NCBI GenBank assembly: GCA_910574455.1 | Contig: CAJSYZ010000003.1 | Coordinates: 372,001-436,000 of the forward strand | Length of the DNA: 64,000 bases | Reading direction: 5' to 3' | Source of the DNA: Trichaptum fuscoviolaceum | Lineage: Eukaryota; Basidiomycota; Agaricomycetes; Hymenochaetales; Trichaptaceae | Shown here: positions 21,433 through 33,347 of the stretch, piece by piece | Layout of the letters: the number at the start of each line of letters is the position of its first letter | Position numbering within the stretch: the first letter of the stretch is position 1 | The notes under the pieces: model-generated | Told to the model about the DNA's origin: nothing | Seen by the model: the letters and a program-made list of their open reading frames with translations, nothing else | Databases searched by the model: none | Made by a program: the position numbers and the translations under genes

Positions 21433-22460
21433 ATCGATCACAGCGAGCAGAAGGATATGGAGGTGGGAGGAAAGAGACTCGTCGGCGCTGAAGAGGCTCA
21501 ACCCCTTTATAGCACATGCGAATACAATGAGGCAGCCAGCGCTAATCAAGGTAATTTTAGGCACTGCTGGCACCAGCAATAGAAGGTCGAATGCAGATAA
21601 GCGCTGCTATGAAAAAGTAGCCATGGTGCACGAACGTCTTCTCGCATCACTTGTGAAGTACGAGCGCGAAGTCTTCCAGGTGTCTTGTACCTAGCGGCAG
21701 GACTCGGAACACAGTACCGCCATAGTGCTTCGTGGTTTCACCCTCACAAGATAATAACCTGCCGATCCCAAACGTAGATCGTGTTGTCAGTCGTAAAGAC
21801 AGATCAGGCATTATCCCAAGAATGAAATCCACAAGGTATTTGGATCCAAAGGCGGTGTAGATAGCAAGACTCGACAATGCAATAGAAACGGAATGTGGAG
21901 AGCGACAATTCGTGCGAGAGAGCGGTACGAACTTAGGACTCAGAGGATAGTGTCGACCTTGCTCAAGGAGAACTGACCAGCGACGATATGAGATTTGACG
22001 TGCAGGAAAGCAGGAAGAAGACATGGGGGGCATGACAGATGAGACCGGGCGCTGTGTGGTATGTAAAACGTGGCAATGGCGAGATAGACAGAGTTTGAGA
22101 CCACAGTCGGATGTGTGAAGACAATTTGCATGCTATATCGTTGCAACTACATCTGGTAGCTTCATCGATCTTCCATCGCAACGAAAAGGAGCTGTACTTG
22201 CTCGAAATCGGATGTGAAATGTGCACAGTGTCATAAGCCTTCGGTGACCGTACGAGAATTTAGAACAGATTAATTGTTGAAAGGATAGCCATACATCAGT
22301 GGTTGATAAGGAAAGCTTGAAGAGGAAAGCCTCAGCTGTATTTCTCTTTGAACGGTGATGAGCGACGGATGAAGAGAAGCGTGGCTTCCGGGCAATAAAC
22401 ATATGTATCCGGCATTTGAATCAGCGACTCGGAGAATGCAAGTAGCCGGTCCGGGCTTTC
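21433..22460 (-). other. Upstream region of copy A with broken minus-strand exons
   Basis: Homologous to 59841-60720 of unit E, where an exon 60694-60552 is open. In A that exon has a stop after about ten codons (LFstop) and a one-base deletion. It holds the promoter of copy A and possibly a relic of another minus-strand gene. Confidence 0.45.
21506..21511 (-). promoter_or_regulatory. TATA box of copy A
   Basis: CTATAAAGGGG on the minus strand, about 75 bp before the conserved ATG and followed by a pyrimidine-rich leader (CTCTTTCCTCCCACC). The same box and spacing occur in all five copies. Confidence 0.55.
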
Positions 22461-22606
22461 GTTGGTCTCTCAGTCTTCAGACGAGTCGTCTACTAGTTTG
22501 TTTTCGGTACCTCAATCCCTACATATTTTCTGCAACATTGACGAGTTTTGCGACAATGACCGGTTAGTCTTGCTACGGATGCTGTGAAGGCGTGCTTAGA
22601 CGGTGG

Positions 22607-23616
22607 CACGGCAAACATAGGTAGCTGTCTGAAGTGAAGACAGGGCGTGTGAAGCTGTGTCCCTTCTTTAGAACGCTGTTATTGCGCATGACAGGTATTT
22701 GAGCCAGATTAGGTGTTTAATAGTTAAAAAGGTAACCCGTGAGAAATAAAGTCAGTCTGGCTTTGTTTAAGGGAAACAGCTGTCTGAAACAGCCACTTGA
22801 GCCAGCCTTTCTGTGCTGCAGCGACACAGCTTTGTCACACAGTTTATCTGTCTACTTTGATGTCAGAAAGGCTGTCTTAATGGGCTGTCACACACTGTGT
22901 CAGCCAAACTGTCTCATTGTAAGTCAGACACACGTGACAGCATAACTGTCTTCTTTGACTGACTCGCATTCGGACACCTGTGTTAGTCACCTCAGCTGAC
23001 TTTATTAGAAACAACAAGGCTACCTTTACTGCCTGTCTTTCTTACAGATAGTCTGTCCAGACAGCCCAGCTGTTTTACTTTCAGACAGCAGTAGCCTGCT
23101 TATTGTCCCGCTCAGTACTCCACTCGATAGCCCACTCTTAACAATTGAAACAGCTGGGCTGTCTGGACAGACTATCTGTAAGAAAGACAGGCAGTAAAGG
23201 TAGCCTTGTTGTTTCTAATAAAGTCAGCTGAGGTGACTAACACAGGTGTCCGAATGCGAGTCAGTCAAAGAAGACAGTTATGCTGTCATGTGTGTCTGAC
23301 TTACAATGAGACAGTTTGGCTGACACAGTGTGTGACAGCCCATTAAGACAGCCTTTCTGACATCAAAGTAGACAGATTAACTGTGTGACAAAGCTGTGTC
23401 GCTGCAGCACAGAAAGGCTGGCTCAAGTGGCTGTTTCAGACAGCTGTTTCCCTTAAACAAAGCCAGACTGACTTTATTTCTCACGGGTTACCTTTTTAAC
23501 TATTAAACACCTAATCTGGCTCAAATACCTGTCACGCGCAATAACAGCGTTCTAAAGAAGGGACACAGCTTCACACGCCCTGTCTTCACTTCAGACAGCT
23601 ACCTATGTTTGCCGTG
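22607..23616. mobile_element. Foldback/MITE-like element with 469-bp inverted arms
   Basis: Left arm 22607-23075 and right arm 23148-23616 are inverted copies differing at only about three positions, around a 72-bp loop. Ends read CACGGCAAACATAGG. The target duplication is TGG (22604-22606 and 23617-23619). Sister units keep the uninterrupted site GCTTAGACAGTGGGCTGTT (for example at about 35062 and 60994), which proves the insertion. CAC.. ends and a 3-bp duplication fit a CACTA/EnSpm-type non-autonomous element. The arms are packed with short AGACAGC/GCTGTCT motifs. It has no coding frame. Confidence 0.85.
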
Positions 23617-23639
23617 TGGGCTGTTTTGAGGCTCGGTCA

Positions 23640-25408
23640 GTGCAGGGTTCCTTTCATGGAGCAAATTCACTCAACGGCGACTCCATCATTCATCCTTGAA
23701 GCATCCTTCCTCTCCTTCCTCATGTGATCTTCGCTGCATAATTCATCCGACTGACCAACGCAAGCAAGAGCACTGGTGTACTTTCGCGTGAACTACTATA
23801 CGAAGGAGGGCAGAGAGACGAAAGCGCCAGAAGTGCAAATTGATGTTGGGACGTCATGATGGAAGGCATGCGTTGAGGAGGACGTATTGAATTGCGGTGC
23901 GTTTAACGCTTTTTATGTCCTATCCACATCGACTGATCATATCGGCATAGAACTGGAAGGACCAAGGAGGCCGCCCTAGCTTCCAATCTCTTCTGTCTCG
24001 CCCGTTCCGCCTATGCTCCTAGCGTATCACTCCTTCTACATACCACCCTCTCTTCCGTTCCACTTGTACCCTCCATGGATCTACGCGAGGGTGTTATTCT
24101 ATTCCTACCTTTCAGAGTCGTGATCACCATCTTGACATTCGCAGTCTCGGCCGACGCTTACTCCCACCGATCTCTCGCATCGCGTACCAGAATGCAATCC
24201 CTACGTCCTCATGCAGCCTTTCAAAGTGCTCTTCTTACTCTGCGCATGTGGCATTGCCATCTGCATAATCCTTTGCGCATCCAACCTCTTGGTCGTGCAT
24301 TGTCCTTTGTTCCCGTGCCTTGGCACATCCATCCCAGATCCATTTGCAAGCGCTTCGATTGTGGTGTCCCTTTACTTGCATTTTCTTAACCTTTCTTCAA
24401 GTTGGTGCTTGCTTTGCGACTCCCTAACCGCTGGGCGACGTGAAGCTGGAGTACGCGCTATGGGCCTCGAGGAGACTGGACACGAAGGCGGCTGGTGCAA
24501 GTGACGTCATGGTTGTTAACCTCGAGCTGATCCTTGCTCCATTACCTTCTGCCTCAACTATGTAATCCGTGGACGCAATCGAGGATGCTCTTCAATCCCT
24601 CTAGTTCATCCCTGCCAAGAGACTTCTCGCGCAATCACGACCGAAGAATATTACTTGCCTTTTTACTCGCGCACCTTCGCGATGCTTGCTCTGATTCCTC
24701 CGCTTACGCTCTCCGATCTTTCCCAACTCTTTAAACCCACCATCTTTTTTCTCATGCGCGTCGGAAATCTATGTCGACTCAACCACTTACTCGTCAAACT
24801 TCCACCATACCTCGGTCCATTGAATCCGGATCTCCAGGGCATGGCGTCTTGATCGCAGTTGAACCCATTCCAAGGCTATGGACCCTGCCCTGCTAAGTTC
24901 GTAGTGAGTACTATATAAGACGCAGGCCATATCGGTGAGTTCGACGTGTTTTCTGTTGGAAAGGGACAGTTAGACGATTTTTATATGAGACTAAGAAGCA
25001 CCGGAATATGCAGCTTTCTTCAAGCATCCCATAAAAGTCGATCTCTGACGAGCTAAAGGCTGTGCAGTTCGCACCATCTCTTTTCGCTCCTCCTCTATCG
25101 GCCTTGTTGACCTTACTTTCTCAAGCAGCTTTCCTGTGGAGTCCCGCATCAGCTAATAGCGTCGCAATCGGACAATGGTGACAGGTTGGCGAATCGTGGC
25201 CAGCATACTCAAGTAGGTGACATTGTCCCCATCCCCGGACCAATCTTCTGACCTTGACCTTGTCTTCCCATGTACGGAACCCTACAAAGACCACTGGTAA
25301 CCCCTGACCCAGATTCGTGCCGAGCTGTCGTTCACTGGCACTTCTCGACTTCTTCGATGGAATAACTTAGATTATCTGGCTATTCCAGTCATGTATCTAA
25401 CTCATTAA
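23640..25408 (+). pseudogene. U1: decayed plus-strand gene, internally deleted
   Basis: Starts with the sequence found just before the other U blocks (TGTTTTGAGGCTCGGTC). About 1.5 kb is missing near 24478, where GGGCCTCGAGGAGACTGG joins ACACGAAGGCGGCTGGTGC. Retained pieces are LPFYSRTFAMLALIPPLTLS with VKLPPYLGPLNPDLQGMAS (24655-24852) and an intact last exon 25313-25408 reading IRAELSFTGTSRLLRWNN and ending VMYLTH. A stop lies in the preceding exon (QWstop). I do not recognise the family. Confidence 0.55.
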
Positions 25409-25900
25409 TGCATTGGCATAACACCCTCTTTGAATTCAAGCTGCGCAAGTATGCGTCGAAATAAATGAGAGCCAGCAGTTCGACTCAGGATCACAATTAG
25501 CAAATCACATGCCTTGCAGACAAAAAGACAGTAAACAGGGCCTTGCGAGCCGACGCCATGCATTCGGGTCCATAACACCATGGCCCAGTACGTATAAAGC
25601 GGCTGATAGACGAGAAAGATGAACACTGCCGCATGAATGACTTCGCAGATGAAGTTGTGTGAAGAACTCGTTGTACGTCAACGTTGTTGCACAAAGGGCG
25701 TGCATAAAATGTGAGAAACATCCATCCAATCCATCCGCAAGGTTCAATTGACACGTTAGATATCAATCTTACGCTCCGGCGCCATTTAAGAACAGTTGAT
25801 GGTTCAAGATTCAAATGACTTGCAATGCCAAGAAAATGTTGATTACAGAACAGGAGACGGAATAAAAGCATTATTATAAGGACATGGGGCAAAGGCCTTC
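25405..25900 (-). pseudogene. Minus-strand membrane-protein tail, best-preserved copy
   Basis: The minus strand reads FICEVIHAAVFIFLVYQPLY, then WAMVLWTRMHGVG, then VCKACDLLIVILSRTAG, and ends in EFKEGVMPMH, so two hydrophobic segments are visible. An upstream exon appears to end near QRV (about 25673). Its stop codon overlaps the plus-strand U1 stop in the palindrome CATTAATG. The 5' exons cannot be joined. It lies between the U gene and the 3' end of membrane gene B and could be a separate small gene or an abandoned alternative 3' end. Confidence 0.4.
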
Positions 25901-26001
25901 GTATGGCTACTTTCTACTTGCGCCGTTCTATGGATATGGATTTCAGAAAGTTAATCTTGATGAATCAATGACTGAACATACACCTTCTGCAAAATCCGGC
26001 A

Positions 26002-29000
26002 TCACTCTCCCAGCTCTTCCTCGTTCTCGTTCTCCGAAGTAGACTTGACTTCCTCGATCTCATTGAGCGTAGCAACTCCCGTTCCTATTACAGGAGTGCT
26101 TGGCAGCAGATTCGGATCTGCAGGCGTAGATCCAGGAGCTACTGGGCTTGGTGATGCAGTCAACGGGGGATCCTCACCGGGACAAGGAGGAGAACGGTCA
26201 AGCTGGTCTGGGCTAGCCGGTCTGACCTCCATCTGTGTTGAAGGCAACTGTTCCGTGCCTTCATGAAAGGAAGCGGGCTGGCTTGATTGGGGCGGAGTGG
26301 CCTGAGTGGATGTGGTGTAGCCTTGGTCTTGGTCAGCGACATCTGATACTAGATGTAGAGGGTCAATGGCGGCTTGCTCTGCCGCCGCCTCGTGATGCTG
26401 CTCCTCAACAATCTTCCTGCGTGCTTTTTCGCGTTCATCAATCCATGCGGGTCGTACTACATCAAGGAATTTCTTCCTAAGGTCTGGGTAACCCCACAGA
26501 TATATCCCGATATAATACTTTGCATTTTCTTCACTCCACATACTGGTGCATGTTAGTATGCTCTTTATGATAAAATGGACAGGTGCTTACATTTCGAATT
26601 TCCATGATTTCAACTTGGACATGACCCAATTGGCCGTCCCATCGTTGAAGGTCGTCAGCAGAGCTTCACGAAACTCGTTTTCGGCGTTCTTGGAAAAGTT
26701 CTCCGCTTGGGTTTCCTTCGGCGCCTCAGCTTTCTCATGTTGCTCTTCTCCTCCGGATTCAATGTCGCCTTCTGCCCTTCCCGCAGGGAAGCATGTGCAT
26801 ATATGCGACCGAACAAAATGACCGAAGGCAGAAAATGCCTTCGTCGTCACCAGCCAGCCCTTCTTGATTGGAAATACGATGAAGCGGATGATTTTTGAAA
26901 GAAGGTACGGTTCTGGACTGTCATGGATCATGTTGATGTCGTAGTTGAGACGCGCTACGCGGTTGTCGATCCCGAATGCCCTATTCAGAGATGTCAGTAT
27001 GAGCTTGAGCGGTGATGGAGAGATTCGAAGTACCAGAAGATGTTTCGTAGCAGGTGTAGCCAGTTCTCCCGATCAAAAGGCCACTTAACCATTTTCCAAA
27101 GGCAAGTTGTGACGTACAACATGGATATCCTTGTCCACTCCATGACTGTCCTTATCCAACCAGCCCAGACGGAATCACGTTTGAGCTGGTATATAAACCA
27201 AAGCGTGACTGCCAGCAAGCACATGCCATGCAGTCCTGTGAGGATACTCGTTGCGAAAGAGACGAAATGTGGCTAACCAAAAGTCAGTTTCGTGGCAACC
27301 TCAATGTAATTGATGACGCACCTGGAGAGACAGGTATGCAAACAGGTTCAATCCGATCACAAAAGAAATGGCCGCTATAATCAGGAACAGCATGGGTGCT
27401 TTGTCGAACCACATGCGAATGAGCCGAGGAGGTACTCGCGAGTCATAGCTTTAAGATACATCAGTCAACCATCAGCGGATAAACATAGAATGGATCTCGC
27501 ACATCGAAGATTTCCTCCACGTCAGGCCCAGCAAGCTACTCACACCCGAGGATACGCTGAATACCAGTGACAAGAACCAAAACAGGTTGACTACTCCTCT
27601 CAAAGAGTTAGACGGCACCGCATCCGTTTCAGCGTATGTGAACTGGAGTGTGGTCGCTGTCACACTAGAGAAGAAGGTGGAGATCGTTGTTAAGTTGACA
27701 TATCGCGTCGTATCCCTCTCCATCTGATCCACAAGGAATTTGGGTAGGGCTGATTTGAGTCAAAGAGAGAACACGACCAGAGCGTCAACTGCACGTACAT
27801 TCCTTTCCGAACATCTTCAATTCTTCCGCCACGTTACCAGAACTGACTCCGGCCGGACTTTCCTCAGTTGGCCTTGCTTCTTTGGGTACAGCGTTCATGC
27901 CAAACATCGTTACCTCCAATTTGGTGAGAAGGTCATCACAAACAAACTTCAGGCATCCACCTAGATCACGGTTATGCCTGTAACCTGGGTTCAAAAATGT
28001 CAGAGAAGTTCCTGTCAGTGGTTAATGCATTGTTATTACCTCGAACCGCGTGTAATGCATTCTTCGTAGTGACGTCAGCTACCGGATGGATATGGGGGTC
28101 TGAAACTCACAGATAAGCAATCTACCCATTTTTTGACTTCGCGGAAGTAGAAGGCATGCTTTTGGTGGTACAGGCTCCCGTTAAATCTACTGGCGGCAAA
28201 GTATAGTCCACCGAGAGATGCAATCAATGAGTTTAGGGTTCTATACCAGTCTATAATGGCACTATTAGAGGAGTGAAATATAGGGTACAGCATACCACGT
28301 ACTGTCCGGAGTGGAGCTCACAATACCCTTCAGACACTCAACAAGGCCGACTACATAAACCTTGACTACTTTTGCGGCTTCAACTACCTCCTTGTCCCCT
28401 CCAACAACACCATAATGTGCGATAAGGTGGTCCAGCTTCCTTGTCAGTAAAGAATGTATTACATCGTAGATTGTCTCCACTTACCTCGGTCCTCATTCTA
28501 TCGCATATACTGAGATGAATCAATCAATTACTTCAGGCAGAAACTGAGACTTGGGAGGGTAAAAGCACCTTTGATGATGTATAGTTCTTCCACTCAGCGC
28601 CACAATCAGGTCTGGCTCTGTTGGGGAACTAGTGGCTCCATCCGTTTCTATGGGAGGGAAGACACGGCTTATGTATACATGACACTGCTCTTCAAATTTC
28701 TCTATCTTTTGCGACGCCAGCCAATCATTCGCAGCTTCGAACCGAGAGAGACTGTCAAAAGAATTGTTTCCAGAATCACGAACGCGGAACGGCTTACATT
28801 TCTCTTCGAATGTCGACAGTGCTTCGACGACACCATCCATCACCGTTTCCAAGTCGGAGAATAATTTGACGTGGATGAATTCCAAGCATTCGACATATTT
28901 ACTTCCCCTTACCAGGCCTGCGACACACGTCATTAGAGATCAAGCTACTCTTGAGAAACTTTGATCCCTACCTTCGATTTTGTCCTCTCCGTCCTTTGAT

Positions 29001-30155
29001 GAGGAAATTAATCCTTTGCATTTTCCATAGATACTCTGAACTCACACTAGCGATTCTATCCCATTGCTTTAGTTTATCAGGATAAAGTGCATCTTTTTCA
29101 TGCGGGCACCAAGCGAAGTTATAAATTGAAGACCAAAGCCTATAGAAAGAGTCTCTTAATTCGCCCATTGCGTCCGGTCTCCCTAAGACTTCATTATTCA
29201 TACAAAAGCTTCGCCTAAACATTGAGATTACATACCACTGGGATTCACGTCGAAGGCCTTCTCTAGAGATTGTACAGGTTCAAGCAATCTTTCCCGTAAA
29301 TTTTCTGACCTATTAATCAACCACTTGTCGCCCCCAATGAGGCCCAAGTGCGCAATGAAGCATCCCAACTATTATTTGTCGGTCAGAGAATGATTGCTCA
29401 ACAAGGGTCCCGTACGTACCTCCACCTGCATCTTTTCGCACTCGCTTGAATGGAAGACAGTATAAGAGCCAATTTGAAGAGTAAGGCGGAGTGTAGTACC
29501 TTCTGTGCTTCGCACATCTGTCTTTGTACTTGACAATTGTTTCGTCACTTGGCCAGTCGTCTATGGGTGCGTTTGAGCCGTCACGGCTGCCGTCATTAAA
29601 GACACGTCATCACGCACCATCGATATCAGTCTCATTCTGCTCCATCTCAATGTTGAGAAGTTCCTGAGTAGTAGGGTCTGCAGCTGCTGGTGAATTGTCG
29701 CCTACATATTCATTCGAGTCATCTCAGTTACCATCATAAAAGACACGTCATTTCTCACCCGCATTCGCCGTACCGAGGTTTGACGTATCAGTACTGAGAG
29801 GTTCCTGGTTAGCAGCGTCTGCTACGTCTGGTGAGCTGTCGCTTTGATGCAAAGCTCCATGAAGTTCCTCGGCTGTTTTCGCGTCAGAAAGGATGTACAC
29901 ATGGGTTGAAGGTATGTGAGTTTGTCACTCACTATTTTCTTGATATGCCTTTCGAAGCATATGGTCTCGCATCTCCTTCACGACAATGAGGATATCTTTC
30001 AGCGTGTCATTCGATACTTGCGACGAATTGACGCCTTGACACCATCAATATCTCAACGAAATAGATTGCTGAGAATTACGAACCTATTCCTGGATCTGAG
30101 AAACCGCGTCAGATTTAAATCTGTAACTAGAGGTAAGAAGAGACGAACCAGACAT
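26002..30155 (-). CDS. Array membrane protein, copy B
   Basis: Same gene as copy E, read from ATG 30155 to the stop at 26002, ending NENEEELGE. The two helical modules are visible (for example RKLDHLIAHYGVVGGDKEVV near 28430), as are the first membrane exons (FFSSVTATTLQFTYAE; GVVNLFWFLSLVFSVSSG) and ILTGLHGMCLLAVTLWFIYQ. The segment after the fourth membrane helix is shortened and different (MEWTRISMLYVTTCLWKMVK) compared with C and E. The C-terminal tail is Pro/Ser/Glu-rich. Large parts (about 27740-28500) are nearly identical to copy E, while about 29417-29700 is nearly identical to copy A. The reading frame of the membrane half is intact; the whole exon chain was not verified base by base. 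Confidence 0.6.
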
Positions 30156-31122
30156 ATCGTTCACAGCGAGCAGAAGGATGTGGAGGTGGGAGGAAAGAGA
30201 GTCGTCGGCGCTGAAGAGGCTCGACCCCTTTATAGCACATGCGATCACCATGAGGCAGCCAGCGCTAATCAAAGTAATCTGGTATCACTGGCAGCAATGG
30301 AAGGTCGAATGCAGATAAGCGCTGGTCTGAAAAAGTAGCCAAGGTGCACGAACGTTTTCTCGCTTCACTTGTGAAGTCCGAGCGCGAAGCCTGCGAGGTA
30401 TCTTGTACCTAGCGGCAGGACTCGGAGCACAGTACCGCTATAGTGCTTCGGGGTTTCACCTTCGCAAGATAATATCCTGACGATGCAAAACGTATATCGC
30501 GTTGTCAGTCGTAAAGACAGATTAGATACTATCCCAAGAAGACAGTCCCCAAGAGATTTGGCTCCAGAGGCGGTGTAGGGTATTAGAGATAGCAAGACTG
30601 GACAATGCAATAGAAACGGAATGTGGCAAGCGACAATCCGTGCGAGAGAGCGGTACAAACTTAAGACTCACGGGAAAGTGTCCACCACGCTCAAGGGAAA
30701 CTGACCAGCGTCGATATGAGATTTGTCTTGCAGGAAAGCAGGAAGAAGACATGGGGGGTACGACAGATGAGACCGGGCGCTGTGTGATATGTAAACCGTG
30801 GCAATTGCGAGATAGACGGAGTTTGATACCAACAGAGGTGGACGTGAAAGCATTGCGAATGATATATCATTGTTATCACCTCTGGTAAGTTCACTTGATC
30901 TTCCGTGGCAACCGAATGTGCTGTAGCCGCTCCGAATGATATGAAGATGCACTCAGTGTCATAAGCGTCCGGTGACCATACGAGAGAGTAGAACAGATTG
31001 ACTGTTGAAAGGATAGCCATACTTCAGTCGTTGATAAGGAATGTATGGAGAGGAGGGTGTCAACTACATTTCTCTTTGATCGGTGATGGGCGACGGAGGA
31101 AGAAAAGCGTGGCTTCCGGGTA
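30156..31122 (-). other. Upstream region of copy B
   Basis: Counterpart of 59841-60800 in unit E. The exon that is open in E starts here too (MAILSTVNLFYSLVWSPDAY) but is frameshifted after TECIF. The region ends at the insertion site of the 3.7-kb element. Confidence 0.45.
30229..30234 (-). promoter_or_regulatory. TATA box of copy B
   Basis: Minus-strand CTATAAAGGGG about 75 bp upstream of ATG 30155, at the same spacing as in the other copies. Confidence 0.5.
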
Positions 31123-31199
31123 ATAAACATAGCAAGAGGGGTTTTCGCCCGAGAAATATTATTAAGCGGCATTACGTTGTAATGTAATTCGGCCGCTCG

Positions 31200-31640
31200 G
31201 TTGTATTGATATCTGGCCCCGTGTTTAATGGAATTGGGCCGGTTGAGAAATGGATACCGGCCAGTGTAGTAATGGTTGCCGGAATTTGTAGTATTGGATA
31301 CTGGCATTTGTAATAATGGATACCGACCTTTGTAGTATACATATCTGACCCGTGGAAGTATTTATATCCGACCCTTGTAAATATATATATCCGACCCGTG
31401 GAAGTATACATATCTGGCCCTCAAGAGTAATGTTATCCGACCAGTGGAAGTATACATATCTGGCCCTCAAGAGTAATGTTATCTGACCCGTGGGAGTATA
31501 TATATCTGGCACGTGAGAGTATTGGTATCCGACCCGTGGAAGTATACATATCTGGCACGTGAGAGTAATGATATCCGGCACACGGGAGTAATGTTATCCG
31601 CCCGCTCGAAGTATTGTTATCCGCCCGCTCCCCCGCCTCA
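31200..31640. repeat. 24-bp tandem repeats in left inverted arm
   Basis: Units of the form TATCYGRCCCGTGGAAGTATA (about 23-24 bp), alternating with a variant TATCTGGCACGTGAGAGTAATG. About 15 units can be counted between 31270 and 31640. The units are partly palindromic and TA-rich, as expected of transposase-binding arrays. The mirrored array is at 34370-34830. Confidence 0.8.
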
Positions 31641-31992
31641 GGAAGGATTCCCTCATACCTCCCGAACGGCTGCTCCGTTTGACATGAAAGTACCACTGCC
31701 GGAGAGCATTTTTGAGCCAGAATACAATTATGGAACGTTTGGGGGCGTTAAGTGGAGGATTTCATTTTCTGGTCATGGAACAACCTTTGTTCACTATTTT
31801 CGAAGACTTGCACTAATCTCGAATGTCATCGATGGAGCAAATCATTCATATTTGTCACGGAGCGGCACATAAATTACAGTATATGCATGTATAGTATCTA
31901 ATTACTACCTGTAATATATGTTGACGATAATATCCTAGCACCTTTATACACTCTTTTAGTTTCCCCTTCACATTTCAGATATGTACGCCAGT

Positions 31993-33345
31993 TGTTACGA
32001 CCTGGGGGGAACCTGGGGGCCGGGGCGCGTTAGCGGCTTCCGGGGCAAGGCCTGGGAGAGCGCGCGGCAGCGGGGAAGGCGTAGGGAACCGTTAAGGACG
32101 CTACAGCGCCAACGGAGTCGCGCGGGAAGCGGGGCTGCGAGGGCGAGACGCAAGGGGGCTCGAGGCGAGGACGGGACGGAGTCAGAGTCGAGGCGCGGGG
32201 AGACAGAGTTGAGGCGCGGGGAAACGCGCAGACCGGGAATCGCAGAGCGGGATTCTGGCGGGAATCTCAGGGCGGGATTCGTTCGGGAATCTCAGACTGG
32301 GATTCGTGCGGGAATCGTAGAGCGGGATTCGTTCGGGATTCGTGCGGGAATCTCAGAGCGGGATTCTGGCGGGAATCTCAGAGCGGGATTCTGGGCAGGA
32401 CTCAAGGCGGGATTCGCAGAGCGGGATCCGGGGCAAGACAGAGACAAGAGAGCCAGAGAGCAGGCGTGCTCAGGACAGGAGCAGAGAGCTCAGGATAACC
32501 GGGATCTCAAGGCAACACTTCTGTATCAGGAGGAGGTTCCCTAAGGAAGCACTCGACAAGTCAGCATTGTAAAACTACACTAGAGACAAGACGGAGACAC
32601 ACCTAAGGAAGCACTCGACAAGAGGACAAAAGTGAGTGCTCCTTACGGTGGTGACAGGTATTTATCTACGGGGCAGAATCTACAGGGAACGGGCATGCAC
32701 AAACGCGCAACTAACTAGTTGCACAATCTTGCGGGCGAAGGCCGCGCATACAGTGACGTGAATCCGGGAACCGGGATTTGGTGCGGGGAACATCTGTGCA
32801 AGATCTAAGGGAACGAGCGTGAAGCATGGTCAAGTGAAACAAAGAGAACTAAAAGAATGTAATCGTGCGCGAGGTATCGAGCTGGTGCACGGGCAGCGGG
32901 GTAACGAGCGTGGGGGGTGGATGTAATGCATACATCGTCTCGGGATAAGTTGCAGGCAACTTCTGGCGTGGATCAGGGTCGCTGGGGATCAACAGGGACC
33001 AACCTCGAAGAGGCCAGTGCTTTGATGTCGTAACGAAGCCTAATCGCGAGGCGCGTGCGGGGCAGGGCGACTAAGGACGGGGTTCGAGTCCTTGCGGACA
33101 ATGAGATCAATCCCGCACACGGGGTGGCGGGAATGTGGTCTGCGGGCCGGGACGGGACGCTACTAGCGAGACTAGTTGGCTGGCACGTGCATGGCCAGGC
33201 CAATCACCTGGGGCTATCTCAAGACGGGGTTAGCATCGAGGAGCAGGGAAGCTAAGGGGTTTCCCGTAGGCAACGGGAAACCAGCAAGATTCGCGACGGG
33301 ATTCGAGCGGGGGATTGAGACGGGGTTCGACCGGGAATCGAGACA
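31993..33345 (-). mobile_element. Solo LTR-like element, related family
   Basis: On the minus strand it starts TGTCTCGATTCCCGG and ends CAGGTCGTAACA, so it resembles the 818-bp LTR at both ends and shares its CTAAGGAAGCACTC direct repeats (about 32551 and 32603). It is longer (1,353 bp). At 32230-32440 it contains a dense run of GCGGGATTC/CGGGAATCTCAGA repeats. No gag or pol is attached. It is separated by only GG from the next LTR. Confidence 0.65.
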
Positions 33346-33347
33346 GG

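Noticed and set aside
21780..21830. WD40-like phrase TTDNTIYVWDRQ on the minus strand upstream of copy A
   Set aside because: Present in only some units and not part of a repeat series; likely chance.
33060..33110. tRNA-like T-loop GGTTCGAGTCC
   Set aside because: No matching acceptor stem, D-arm or anticodon arm around it; it lies inside an LTR.
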